Source: Uranotaenia lowii (Eukaryota > Arthropoda > Insecta > Diptera > Culicidae). Taken from it: 64,000 bases of DNA. The notes beneath the pieces are model-generated. The model had not been told where the DNA came from. It was given only the letters and a program-made list of their open reading frames with translations, and ran no database searches. Numbering within the stretch: position 1 is the first letter of the stretch; each line of letters begins with the position of its first letter. The stretch covers positions 26,386,146 through 26,450,145 of the forward strand of contig NC_073691.1 in the NCBI RefSeq assembly GCF_029784155.1, read 5' to 3'. Both the position numbers and the translations under genes were made by a program. Positions 1-9,686 of this stretch are shown here, piece by piece.

Positions 1-149
1 TTCTTCGTCGATTCTAAGAACAATAGCGAATTGACGTTCTCTCTCACTTTCGCCTCTCTGTTATTGTTTACATTTGCCACGTGGTTCGTCAGTCTACATT
101 AATCGCTGCGGAGTAAAAATCGTCGGGTCGTGGCGAGGGAGTTTCAACA
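1..149 (-). repeat. copia-type 3' LTR, cut by the window edge
   Basis: The segment ending at 149 reads TGTTGAAACTC on the minus strand, directly after a short purine run (GAGGGAAGG) that would be the polypurine tract. It aligns by eye along its whole visible length with 8274-8422, the LTR at the other end of the same element, with many substitutions and small indels. The divergence says the insertion is old. The rest of this LTR and the left target duplication lie outside the window. Confidence 0.75.
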
Positions 150-1790
150 CCTTCCCTCAATTTGCACGTTCAGTAACTCGAACAGCTTGCGATGCTGTGC
201 CTTGGAAATCCACTTGGTGAATGCATCGGCCTGTTGGTCCTCCAAACTGTGTTTGATGTGGACCTTCCGAAGCTTTTTTATCAGATCCAAATGCTTCATC
301 CGTTGATGACTCCTTGGTTCTTCTGTGAATTGTCTACAAGGGATGTTGTCTTCCATAATTAGAAAAGAGTCGGTGTTAACCACATCTGGCTCGCCAAGGA
401 AGTTTATTCTGTTGACATTCTGTTGACGTTTCGTTGACCTCGAAACTAGATTACCAAAGACCTTGAAAGCATGACCAGAAATAGACTTTCTGTCATCGAC
501 ATCGTTTGCGAAGTCGGCATTGGCATATCCCAGTAAAACAGGGTTCTCTACACCTTAGTGTAGACCAGCTTTTTCTCCGTCTACCACGCAGATATCGTAG
601 AATCCGCTTTAGTCCCGCCCAATGCGCATCGAGAAGCGTCGCTTGTAACTTGCAAACATCCTAGCAGTTCATTGAAAGGATAATTGGTTGTTTCACCATC
701 CTTCGTCTTCGTCCTCTGCACATTCGGATCCATTGGTGTACCTATGGGATTACTATCAAACATGCCAAAACGTTTAAGTATTTTCTCGGTGTAACCCACC
801 TGAGACATTTCAATGGTTTGTTTTTGATAATCTCTTGAAAAATCCATTCCTAAGAAATTTTAATTTAAATTCTTAAAATCTTTCATTTGGAATAACCTTC
901 CAAGGTCGGTCTTAATCCAGACCAGGTCAGCCATCTCTTTGCAAACTATAAGAATATCGTCAACCTAGTGAACTAGGTTACACTCTCTAGCCTGAGATTG
1001 ATAAACGCAACAGTCACTTTTCAGCGGAATGAAACCGAGTTTCTTTACAATTTCGTCGAATCGTTGATTCCATGACTTGCTTGGTTATTTCAAGCCAAAC
1101 AGGCTTGTCTGCAGTCTGATGAGTTGTGAGTTGCCCATTTCGTCGTTCGGAAGTCTCATATTTATCTCTTCCTCAAATTGACGATTGAGAAAGGCTGTTT
1201 TTATGTCCATCTGGTGAATGGTTGAACCAGACTGGTAAGCTAAGGACAATATTGTACGTACGCTCTCCACTTTGACAACGGACTCAAACGTTTCATCGTA
1301 GTCATAACCAGAACGCTGTGAGCAACCTATCGATACTAATCTTGCTTTGTATCTTCCATCTTCTTTAAGTAATCGAAAATACCCATTTTGATGAGATCGA
1401 TTTTCGTTCTTCGGGTTAGCGCTCGACCGTATTCTAGGTCTTATTTTCGTTTAGGGCTCTCAATTCATCGCTGATGGAATTTTTCCACTTTGGCCAGTCG
1501 TCCCTCGTCTGCGAATGGTCGACAGTTTTTGGAACATCGCTATTGTCTGTTGCTATCTTGGCAGTGTAAAATTCTGGCGCCCTTCTATCACGCGTACTAT
1601 GTCTGATCAGCGAACTACAAACGGGAATCTGTTGTGACCCAACCTCCCCTTCGCCGTCAGTGCGACTGTCAAGATCTTGTGCGCTATCATAATCAGACTC
1701 ATCAACGTTACCCACGTGATGTTCTTCAATTGAATCTTCATCGTCAACCACGATGACTTCGGGATCATCTTCAACATTCTCGTTACCCAC
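144..1790 (-). pseudogene. copia pol remnant: reverse transcriptase and RNase H
   Basis: Reading leftwards, 1790-1434 carries the acidic linker between integrase and RT and ends in the usual start of the copia RT domain. 1270-1085 has the RT motif MDIKTAFLN and ends in SLFGLK. 964-956 encodes V-D-D of the catalytic YxDD box, but the codon before it (965-967) is TAG where Tyr is expected. 383-144 is the end of RNase H, with HIKHSLEDQQADAFTK and a natural stop just before the LTR. Several frame changes and stops lie between these blocks, so this is a dead copy. It would have made the cDNA of a Ty1/copia retrotransposon. Confidence 0.88.
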
Positions 1791-1968
1791 GAAGTTCTCA
1801 GACGCTCCTGAACTTTTTGCTGGAGGTTCGGATTCTATTGCTAGCGTATTTTGGCTTGCTGGTTGCGAAATTGTAGATCAATTTCGACGATCTAGCAATT
1901 CTTGCGCATCAAAGACTACGTTACGGTGTACGTGAGGACTTGTTGTATAACCTGTAGCCGTTGTTTGC

Positions 1969-2640
1969 TTAACCCGCAAAGATTAGTTTCTTCTTCTTTG
2001 GATCCAATTTCTGCCTCTTCTCTTTAGGTACTAGAGCATATGCATTGCAGCCAAAAATGCGTAGATTGCTCAAGTCAAGCTTCTTGCTATACCACATTTC
2101 GAATGGCGTCTTGTTATCCACAAGAGCTCGTGTGGGCGATCGTTTTGTGAGATAAGCTGCGCAGAACACAGTTTCTCCCCATAACGAGTTCGGAAGATCG
2201 CATTCGTAGAGTATTGCTAGTACTTTCTCCATCAACGTTCTGTTGATTCTTTCGCTCATGCCATTCTGCTGAGGAGTATACGTTTCTGTTTACACCAATT
2301 TTGCCTTTTTGCCTTGCAAAATTTTAGAAAATCTCCTCCAACGTACTCACGACCATTATCGCATCTAAGTTTAGCCAATTTTTGATTAAAATGCGGCGTT
2401 GCCATCGCTTCAAACTCCTTAAACTTCTCAAAAACCTCGCTCTTGCGTTCCATTAGGTAGATTACAGTAAAATGTGAGTAGTCATCCGTGAATGTCACGA
2501 AATATCGACGACCATCAAACATGGTTTCTTCCATGTATCCGCAAACGTCAGAGTGCACTAATTCAAGTGGCCTACTTGACCTTGGTATTTGCAGACTCTT
2601 GAACTTTTTGCTTGACTGTTTTCCAGCTAAATCTTCTTTA
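1969..2640 (-). pseudogene. copia pol remnant: integrase core
   Basis: 2558-2256 contains the first two acidic residues of the integrase triad (HSDVCG and CDNGREY). 2259-1969 continues in another frame with MSERINRTL, which holds the Glu, and then the conserved LWGETV and FGCNAYALVPKEKR stretches of copia integrases. A frameshift near 2280 separates the two. The zinc-binding pre-integrase segment that normally lies between protease and core is missing: the sequence passes within a few codons from the protease side to GKQSS and then HSDVCG. Integrase would insert the element cDNA into the host chromosome. Confidence 0.88.
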
Positions 2641-2659
2641 TTTTACCACTAGCTGACCC

Positions 2660-2677
2660 GGTGTGCTTTGCTACACC
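2660..2677 (-). terminator. Helitron 3' terminal hairpin
   Basis: Minus-strand GGTGT-A-GC-AAA-GC-ACACC forms a 7-bp stem with one bulged A. It is followed by GGGTCAG and CTAG. This is the usual place and size of the structure that terminates Helitron transposition. The same CCGGGTCAGCTAG end occurs at 38866-38878 with a different stem. Confidence 0.7.
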
Positions 2678-3229
2678 TTTCAAAAACAAATGTTATTTTC
2701 AGAAACTTTTTAAAGTTTTATTGTTTTGTTGGCATTATTTTAAATCAAATAACAACAAAATTAATAAGCAACCGCTTTAAAATGAGAACTACAGCTGGAG
2801 TTTCGAATTGCAATACAAAGATGACTTAAACAAATTTTCTGAATCTTGATCTGTGCATCTGTGTTAAAAATATGATAATTTTAATCTGTTTCTTCAAGCT
2901 TCGCCCTGAAAAAGGAGGGTCTCAAATTAATATTACGCAAACAATCTAACTTATGAAATCTGGTTGTTTTTGCTTGATATGTTCTAAAAACTGATAAGAG
3001 AGCCCCCCTGTCCTCCCTTTCACCCCCTGGTGAATGGAGGACGGGATCTTTAATAATCATACCCATTTTTTTGTTCCCCAAAATCCTCTTATATCATATA
3101 TAGTTCCATTGGTTGATAAGTTTTTGAGCTTTACAACAAAATTTATATGGAGCCTTCTACTTTCTTCCCCTCTCAACACTGTGAAGCGTAAGAGTCTATA
3201 ACAATCGTAGAAACATATCTCGTAACCAA

Positions 3230-4720
3230 GTACCTTTCCATGCCATATTTGTTTCCATTGATTGGCTTCGTTAGCATAAATTGAGAACTTATGCTAACAA
3301 AATTGTATTGGGCTCACCTCCCTCCTCCTATGTACCTACTCACTGATCAGATAATCATAGAATCATACCAAAATGAATTTTTATGTCAAGTTTTGTCCAT
3401 TTTTCGGATTTAAAAAAAAATTAAATGCATTCCTCTTCCCTTCCTATATTCTCAATTCTATCCTCCTACTGCAAGAAAGGAATCGTTTCAACATAAAAAA
3501 AAATCTAGTATTAAAATACCATCCCATGCCAAATTTGGTTTCATTTGCGTTGTAATTTATTGGATTATGCATAAACTTGAAAGGAAGTACCATCCCCCCT
3601 TCCGTTCTCCCCATTGAATGGAAGGGTGAAAACTTAATATTCCTAAACATATTTTTCGTATTCAAATACTTTATGATGCCAAATTTGGTATCATTTGCAC
3701 GATTTATTCTCAAGTTATGAAAAAAAAAATTGTATGGAAGCCCCTTTTTCCCCCTTTATATCTTTCCGCTGAGAAAAGGTGGGGCTTCGATTTATTATAA
3801 AAACATTTTTCGTCTCCAAATACCCTCACATGCCAAATATGGTTCAATTTTCTCGATCAGCTCTCCAATTATACTGAAAATTGAAAGGAAGACCTCTCCC
3901 CTCCTTTTCATCCACTTCTTTGAAGGAGTGAGGGATACCAAATATTCATAGAAGCATTTCATGTACTCAAATATCGTTCCACGCCAAATTTGGTTCCATT
4001 TGCGGTTGTAGTTCTCGAGTTATGTAGTAAAAATTGTATGAAACTCCCCTTCCTTTTTCCTTACTCCCCGCTGGAAGAAGGAAGGGGTCTCAGACAATCA
4101 TTAGAACATGTCACGTTCCCAAATATCCGCCCATGCCAAATTTGGTTCCATTAGCTTAATTAGTTTTTGAGTTATGTAAAAAATTATAAAAGAGGCCCCT
4201 CCCCCGTTAATATCTCCCTACGGATAGAGGGAGGGGTCTCAAATAATCATAGAAATATTTTTCGTATCCAAATACCCTTCCATGCTAAATTTGGTTCCAT
4301 TTGCTTTATTAGTTTTTGAGTTATGTAAAAAATTATGAAAAAGGCCCCCCCCTTTCTTCTGGAAAGAGGGAGGGGTCCCGAATAACCATTGAATTATTTT
4401 TCGTATCCAAATACCTTCCCATGCCAAATTTGGTTCCAATATCTTGATTAGTTTTCGAGTTGTATGATAAATTGTAAGGTAGCCCCCCTCCCCCCTTCCT
4501 ATCACCCCATTGAGAGGAGGGAGGGGTACCTAATATTCATAGAAATATTCCTTGTGCCCAAATACCACCCCATGCCAAATTTGATACCATTTACTTGATT
4601 GGTTCTCGATTTATGCGAAAAATTGACTTTTGCTTGGGAGGCCCCTCCCCCCCTTCATGAGAAAGGGAGGGGTCTCAAACTATAATAGGAACCTTCCCCT
4701 GCCTCCAATACCCCCATCTA
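3230..4720. repeat. Tandem units of about 150 bp inside the Helitron
   Basis: About ten diverged copies recur every 140-160 bp. Each has ATGCCAAATTTGGTTCCATTTGC, then an 'agtttttgagttatg' stretch, then a C-rich/G-rich pair (cccctccccc ... gggaggggtc), then 'aatcatagaaat'. Landmark copies start near 3238, 3527, 3675, 3830, 3980, 4133, 4283, 4423 and 4572. The ORFs of 60-90 codons here come from the repeat and encode nothing recognisable. Confidence 0.75.
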
Positions 4721-4766
4721 CCAAGTTTCACGCAAATCGGTTCAGTAGTTTCCGAGTCTATAGGGA

Positions 4767-4785
4767 ACAGACAGACAGACAGACT

Positions 4786-4826
<41 letters not shown>
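4767..4826. repeat. (ACAG)n microsatellite
   Basis: About fifteen tandem ACAG units with one CTGA variant lie just inside the 5' end of the Helitron. They follow 'caagtttcacgcaaatcgg', a tail common to many insect repeats. Confidence 0.9.
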
Positions 4827-4827
<1 letters not shown>

Positions 4828-4849
4828 AATTCATTTTTATATATATAGA

Positions 4850-4987
4850 TTAACCATGGTCTTAAGGGGTACATTGCCTTTCTTATTAGCCCTTATTGAC
4901 TCACCAGTTTTGGCTGAGGACAGCTCGATCGGTTTGGCCAGCTTCAAGATGTCCTCCACTAATTTCTCGTCACAGACCATGTGATGA
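4850..4987 (-). pseudogene. copia protease remnant, middle part
   Basis: On the minus strand this reads HHMVCDEKLVED, then IELSSAKTGESI, typical of the copia aspartic protease just after its DSG active site. The active-site half lies 1.6 kb away (6614-6652), beyond the inserted retroposon. Both sides carry the same 14 bases (4974-4987 and 6611-6624), so removing one copy and the insert restores a single frame. The left end joins across the Helitron to 2648 in the same frame. Confidence 0.85.
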
Positions 4988-5890
4988 TAGGATGACTCCA
5001 TCGGCGGGGAGCATCTGATTAGTGTGCGTCCGATCCCCTGATCGAAGCTACAAAGATAAGGCAACATCTTCTGCGTAGCGGAGGTCAGGGGTGCGCCGCG
5101 AACGTGTGTAGGATACCCCATTGTCGGGGGGTATCCGAGTAGTGTCGCTTCCTAAGAGGGAAACTGCGGGGATAAGACTATACCTTCCTCGTAGCGGATC
5201 TCGAGGGAAGAGGGTTAACCACTGTCGGGGGATACCCACGGGTAGAGAGGCTCTCGACGCCGGGCGAGCCTCTCGAGTCGGTGTAGGATGTCGTCACCGT
5301 CGGGAAACATCCGAGTCGTAGCGTTCCAAGTCCCGAATGTGTGCCGTGACAGGCGCGAGTCTAGGATAAGCTGCTCTCGATCTGGCACACAACGGGCAGG
5401 AAAAATCCGCGGGCCAAAAATCCTAGGGTTGCCAACCAAGGGGGATAAAGAAGACCGGACAACGGTCGGAGTAGACTGACCCCATCGACGGGGGGCTGTC
5501 GAGTAGACTGCGTCCGACCCCGCGGTTTGAAGTTACAAAGATAAGACAATACCTTCTGCGTAGCGGATGCCGTGGGTGCGCCGCGTTCGTGCGTAGGATG
5601 CTCCACCTTCGGGGAGTATCCGAGTAGAGCGGTTCTCAACGACAGAAGCTGCGGGGATAAGACTTGACCTTCTTCGCAGTGGAAATCGTTGGGAAAGGGT
5701 TATTCCACGTTCGGAGAATACCCACGGGTAGAGTGGCTCTCGACGCCGGGTGAGCCATTCGAGTCGGAGTAGGATGACGTCTTCGTCGGGAATCATCCGA
5801 GTCGTTGCGTTAAGTCCCGCGCGTGTGCCGTGACAGGCGCGAGTCTAGGATAAGCTGCTCTCGATCTGGCACACGACGGGCAAGGTTGCA
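4988..5890. repeat. Tandem pair of 485-bp blocks within the retroposon
   Basis: Landmarks recur about 485 bp apart: 'cttctgcgtagcgga' at about 5068 and 5553, 'ctgcggggataagact' at about 5164 and 5649, and 'tctcgatctggcacac' at about 5374 and 5858. Each block also contains three internal pieces beginning with 'taggatg/taggata' and a 'cgtcgggaa-catccgag' inverted motif. Tandem 5' monomers of this kind often act as promoters in LINEs, which is inference here. Confidence 0.75.
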
Positions 5891-6335
5891 AACTTCGAAC
5901 CCTGAAGATAAGAGGTCGGGCTTCGAGTCGTTAGAGGAGAGGTCAGGTCTCAAACCTCCAGGCGGAGAGGTTTGTGTGGTCAACCCCGAGTCTTTATGAT
6001 AAGGGGTCGGGTCTCGAGTCGTAAGAGGAGGGATCAGGCCCCTTACCAACAAGAGGAGGGGTGCAAGTGGTCACCTCGAGTCATTACGAAGAGATGTCAG
6101 ATTTCAAGTCGTTAGAGGAGAGATCGGGCCTTGAATCGTGCAGAGGAGAGGTAAATCTCGAGTCGATGCGAGGAGGGGTCGGATCTCAAGTCGTTAGAGG
6201 AGAGATCAAGCCTCGAGTCGCGAAGAGGAGAGGTTTGTGTGGGAACCTCGAGTCATTGCGAGGAGATGTCGGTTCTCAAGTCGTTAGAGGAGAGTTCAGG
6301 CGTCGAGTCGTAAGGATGAGAGGTTGAGGTGAAAG
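5890..6335. repeat. Short GAGTCGTTAGAGGAGAG-type repeats
   Basis: Diverged units of about 30 bp are built on 'tcgagtcgttagaggagaggtc'. They run from the end of the 485-bp pair to the start of the unique 3' part of the retroposon. Any ORF over them is repeat-driven. Confidence 0.65.
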
Positions 6336-6613
6336 TGGTCTCGTCAATGAGTATTGCCTTGGAGCGCATTAGCGCGAATAGACCTCCCACTATTGAAGTA
6401 TAGTGTACTAAACAGTTCGAGGTGGGAACCAGGTCTGCGGCCCCAGGTGGAGTTTAGGGAGTAGGGGGTATACACGGAGTATATCATGAGTCTTCCCATT
6501 GTACCCATGGACCCAGAGTAGCAAACTGGGGGGACGCGGTGGCTCGCCGTGCCTTGGAATACAATCCGTAAACCGAGATTTACCACCTGTGGTTACCAAC
6601 TAAAAAAAAAAGA

Positions 6614-6950
6614 CCATGTGATGAGTCGCTCCGGAATCCACCACGAAGCGAACACACCTCTCGCCTTTCGTAGAGGCCTTGGTGACAACCTTTGCCTGAC
6701 CGACGGCCTTCTTCCGGGTTCCGTCAACCTGCGGAGGAGCCAACTTAAGAACTCGTTAGCCTCGAATGCGGGGCCGCCACGCCTGCGATCGTAACTCCTA
6801 CCTGCTTGCGACCTGCACTAGCTGCCTCGCCAGGAATGGTGACGACGCGCCGTACCGTTCTAGCCGCTGCTTCGCGTTCGGCATCTGCACTTAGGGACCA
6901 AAAGTGCTAACCGCCCGGACGCACGCCTCTTCTGACTGCTTGCACTTCAC
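6614..6950 (-). pseudogene. copia protease remnant, active-site end
   Basis: 6652-6614 on the minus strand encodes FVVDSGATHHM, the D-S-G aspartic protease signature of Ty1/copia elements. Upstream of it is a Lys/Ala-rich linker with stop codons leading back to the Gag zinc knuckle. The rest of the protease continues at 4987-4850 after the inserted retroposon. Confidence 0.85.
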
Positions 6951-7811
6951 ACGGGCCAACTTCCGTTCTTCTTGGCCGCTTTCAGCTTGGGATAGCGCGA
7001 CTTGAAGTGACCCTTCTCGCCGCACCCGAAGCACCTTTCTCTGGCGCGGTCCGCAAAGCATGATGTTGGTTTAGGAAGTGCTGATGTTTTGGAGGAGCTC
7101 AGAATCAAGGAACAACCGCTTGATATCGACTATTGACCTTGAGTTGAGCTCCTCTAGCGGCAGAACAGCCAGCGCACCCTGGATGTTGCTGTAGCCTGGC
7201 GGTATTGCTAGCAGCATCAAGTGGACTTTCTCGCCTCTGCTCAGGTTTGCTCCCATCCGGTCCATCTCCCGTATGATGAGGTCGTACTCATAAAAAACAG
7301 ACGGCAGTGAGTCGAACCTCTTCATAGCGAGATTGTTCAATCGCCCTCGCATTGCGATGATCGCGCTCGAACCCTTAACCAGGTAGGAGTCGCAGGGAAT
7401 GTCCAAGGCGTCCTTGACAAAATTGACCCCGACAATTTTATTCAAGACATCGTTGTTGATGAATGGATGGACCTCCTGTTCCATCCGCCTCTGGAACCTA
7501 ACAGCTCTGGAGGCTTCTTCCTCGGCATCTTCCAACGTCAGCTAGTCCATCTCCTCCATCGGAATCCGAACCAGGGTGTGGGAGAGCTTCAGCCTGGCCA
7601 AACGTCTCTTGAGGCGCATCTTCCAGGCTCCGAATATCTCCGCTCTACCGTCGAACAGCAGTTCCTTCGTGAACCCGAACGCCGTGTGCGGCAGCGCCAA
7701 ACCAGCAGCGGCCTGAGGAAGCTGCTGGCCTCCGAAGGTTGGTCAACCGACAGCTGATTGACCACCAGCTCCGCCTACTGCGATACACCCTTCACACTTC
7801 GGGTTCGACAT
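6950..7811 (-). pseudogene. copia gag remnant
   Basis: The frame opens with ATG at 7811-7809 (MSNPKCEG). It has an in-frame TGA near 7755 and TAG near 7545, and is then open from 7535 to 7071 (154 codons). That part reads MRGRLNNLAMKRFDSL and VHLMLLAIPPGYSNIQGAL, the UBN2/copia-type Gag core. After a frameshift near 7070 comes a zinc knuckle, C-F-G-C-G-E-K-G-H, at about 7033-7000, whose last Cys is replaced by Tyr. Gag would form the virus-like particle; this copy cannot. Confidence 0.85.
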
Positions 7812-7853
7812 CGCAACCCAGATAACCGTAAATACAGAACTACAGCCAGTTAA

Positions 7854-7870
7854 CCACTGGGTCCATAACC
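7854..7870 (-). promoter_or_regulatory. copia primer-binding site
   Basis: Just inside the 5' LTR the minus strand reads GGTTATGGACCCAGTGG. This matches the copia habit of priming from an internal part of initiator tRNA-Met (GGTTATGGGCCCAG in Drosophila copia, from memory of the family) with one difference. Confidence 0.6.
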
Positions 7871-7873
7871 TTT

Positions 7874-8422
7874 TGTGATATTAAAAAAGATGTAATACTA
7901 TTTTGTATCGGAAACTGATAACATAATCATCTTTATTCCCGTCAAGTCTTATAATCCAGTAAGGTTACAGTAGTGATGGATATGTCGGATTATCCACCCG
8001 TTATATTGGCAAAACTTTTCTTATGATTTCCTTACTGTTCCCCTGGCATCTATTCCAGAGAACACTACAAATTCACTCTACGTCGATTTTTAGAACAATA
8101 GTCCTATTTGCCGCTGGTAGTGTTCGTGATATTATGCTGGTTGTTTCACCAACACTTTTCAGTTTTGGGACAATTAACCTCGAAAAGGACCATGTGCGTC
8201 GGCCGGCTGCCCGTTTTTTGTACCGAGAGCTTTTGAGGTTAATTGTCCCGTCTCATCTGTACACGCTCAGCAAGTGTGCGTAAGAAATGTCAAAAACAAC
8301 TCTATAGCGAATTGACGCTCTCTCTCACTTTCGCCTCTTTGTTATTGTTTACATTTGCAACGCAGTTTGTCAGTCGACATTAATCGCCGTGGAGTAAACA
8401 TCACCGGTAGTGAGTTTCAACA
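7874..8422 (-). repeat. copia 5' LTR (about 549 bp)
   Basis: On the minus strand it runs from TGTTGAAACTC (8422) to TATCACA (7874), i.e. TG...CA ends, followed by the primer site. Its first 149 bases match the LTR fragment at 1-149. It contains an inverted pair, 'gggacaattaacctc' near 8169 and 'gaggttaattgtccc' near 8236. The bases beyond 8422 (ATAAT) would be the target duplication, but the partner is outside the window. Confidence 0.75.
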
Positions 8423-8535
8423 ATAATTTGGACCATTTAGACAATTTTGACTTTATGACAATTTTGACAATTTTGACAATTTCTACAATTTTGACATTTT
8501 AGACAATTTTGACAATTTCGGTCAATTTTTCATGT
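8423..8535. repeat. Small degenerate GACAATTTT array
   Basis: About ten imperfect 9-bp units (gacaatttt with variants) abut the copia 5' LTR. They are the same motif family as the giant array at 16.2-18.4 kb, so copia appears to have landed at the edge of a small member of this satellite family. Confidence 0.7.
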
Positions 8536-8673
8536 TTTATGTTAAAGTCTGGTCACCCTAGATAAAACTGGAATCTTCCAAACATCTGCGCTAGGTAATC
8601 GAATCTCCTGTCTAATATTTTGTGCCTTTTTTCTCCGGATTCTTCGACTGGTTTCCCTGCTCCAGCGGTGGAA

Positions 8674-8805
8674 ATGATGAAACTGTTTGTGATTGCCAAT
8701 ACTTTGGTGGTGTTTTTCACGATGGGCTGGCCCCAGATGAAACAATCCTTCGAAATTATCCGGTCCTGGATCTACGGCGGCGATGAGCAGGAGGATGAAT
8801 TTTGA
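8674..8805 (+). CDS. Small membrane-type protein, 43 aa, unrecognised
   Basis: The ORF starts with two Met codons and reads MMKLFVIANTLVVFFTMGW, a hydrophobic N-terminus that could be a signal anchor. An amphipathic stretch and an acidic tail (GDEQEDEF) follow. I start at 8674 because it is the first ATG after a splice-acceptor-like 'ttccctgctccag' (ending 8665). It lies 98 bp upstream of the start of the larger gene on the same strand, so the two may share a transcript as a dicistronic mRNA; an AATAAA just before 8904 could also end a separate message. No family is recognised. The evidence is composition and position only. Confidence 0.4.
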   Translation: MMKLFVIANTLVVFFTMGWPQMKQSFEIIRSWIYGGDEQEDEF

Positions 8806-8903
8806 GTGTTTTTGTGAGTGTTCCTTCCCGGAAAACCAAGAAGAAAAAACTCTGAACAAACTTAATCCAATCAAGTGTAGTGATTTAAAAAAAAAATAAA
8901 GAC

Positions 8904-9228
8904 ATGCTTCTTCTAGCGTTTAGAAGTTTCTTCTTCATAGCCGTGATTCTGGGCTACAGTACCGGAATATGGCGGCTCATTAACGATTACTTCCGGCGGG
9001 AATTTAAGACCTTCCTGGATGTGGAGGTGAAGAAGAACAAGTATCTGGTGCAGGATCCACCGACGACGAAGGAGCAGCTGTTCGGTGGCGTTAAGGGAGC
9101 TGCTCATGGGGAACCGATTTCGGAACAGAAGCCAGGAACCGGATCCGTATCGAATAGTCGGCTGGTCGATGAGCTGATTGTGAGCTTTGGGAGATTTTTC
9201 ACCAGTCGAAACGAGGATGAGACGAGTG
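8904..9228 (+). CDS. Unrecognised 277-aa membrane-anchored protein, exon 1
   Basis: The exon starts at ATG 8904 (MLLLAFRSFFFIAVILGYS), a hydrophobic segment that looks like a signal peptide or single membrane anchor. A basic stretch follows (YFRREFKTFLDVEVKKNKY), then a Gly/Pro-rich low-complexity region. It ends at 9228 after the first base of a codon, directly before a good donor (GTAAGA, 9229-9234). The phase fits exon 2 exactly: the two exons sum to 834 bp, or 277 codons plus stop. I recognise no domain. It could be a mosquito-specific or fast-evolving protein. It is the best supported host gene here because start, donor, acceptor, phase, stop and poly(A) signal all agree. Confidence 0.65.
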
Positions 9229-9686
9229 GTAAGAATAATTGAAAATTGGAAATATTTTTGAGTAAACATTGAAAAGAAGAACACAAAATCAGCTTAAACA
9301 AGCCCATGCTTCCGAATTGAATAACCAACACTCGTGGAACATTTCAAGTTGAAAATATCTGTTATTTCCGATGCAAACTTTTTCGATATGACGTCTTTTA
9401 TCTATGCAATTGTTTTAACCAACGAAAATACATGGTTTCTTAAAAAGGAGATGATTTGAATATATATTTTATCATTTTGATTTATTACAACACAGTTCAA
9501 TGCCAAAACATTGACTTTAGCTATAAGCCAAAATTCTGATAACAATTTACAGCGTTTTTCGTTTTACTTACCGATTTCTCAACCTTCTCCAAAGTGCTCC
9601 AGGATAGAGAAACAAATTCCAACAATAGCTTAATGAAATAACTTCTCGAGAATCGCTGCTTTAATTTCGACTAAAACTGTTTGCAG
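9229..9686 (+). other. Intron of the 277-aa gene
   Basis: 458 bp, donor GTAAGA and acceptor TTTGCAG (ending 9686), with a branch-point-like GACTAAA about 15 bp upstream. It is AT-rich relative to both exons and has stops in the exon frames. Confidence 0.65.

Larger units (their letters stand above)
2649..4849 (-). mobile_element. Non-autonomous Helitron, 2.2 kb
   Basis: On the minus strand the element starts with TC (TCTATATATATAAAAATG) and ends with CTAG. It lies between a 5' A and a 3' T, the classic Helitron AT target with no duplication. A hairpin (2660-2677) precedes the CTAG end by a few bases. The interior has no helicase or Rep coding sequence; it is a (GACA)n tract near the 5' end followed by about ten units of about 150 bp. 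Removing it rejoins the copia protease frame. It would depend on a Rep/helicase supplied by another copy. Confidence 0.85.
4988..6611 (+). mobile_element. Poly(A)-tailed retroposon without ORFs (LINE derivative?)
   Basis: A 1.6-kb insert ends in a run of A (6602-6611) and is flanked by a perfect 14-bp direct repeat, AGACCATGTGATGA (4974-4987 and 6611-6624). A variable-length duplication and a 3' A tail are the marks of LINE-type target-primed insertion. It is much more GC-rich than its surroundings and has no ORF of convincing length. It holds two copies of a 485-bp block, then short GAGGAG-rich units, then a unique 260-bp 3' part. The simplest reading is a 5'UTR with promoter repeats fused to a 3'UTR after loss of both LINE ORFs. 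The clade is unknown. Confidence 0.75.

Noticed and set aside
5048..6327. Several Arg/Pro-rich ORFs of 60-92 codons on both strands
   Set aside because: They lie in the GC-rich repeats of the retroposon, overlap one another in many frames and end with the repeats.
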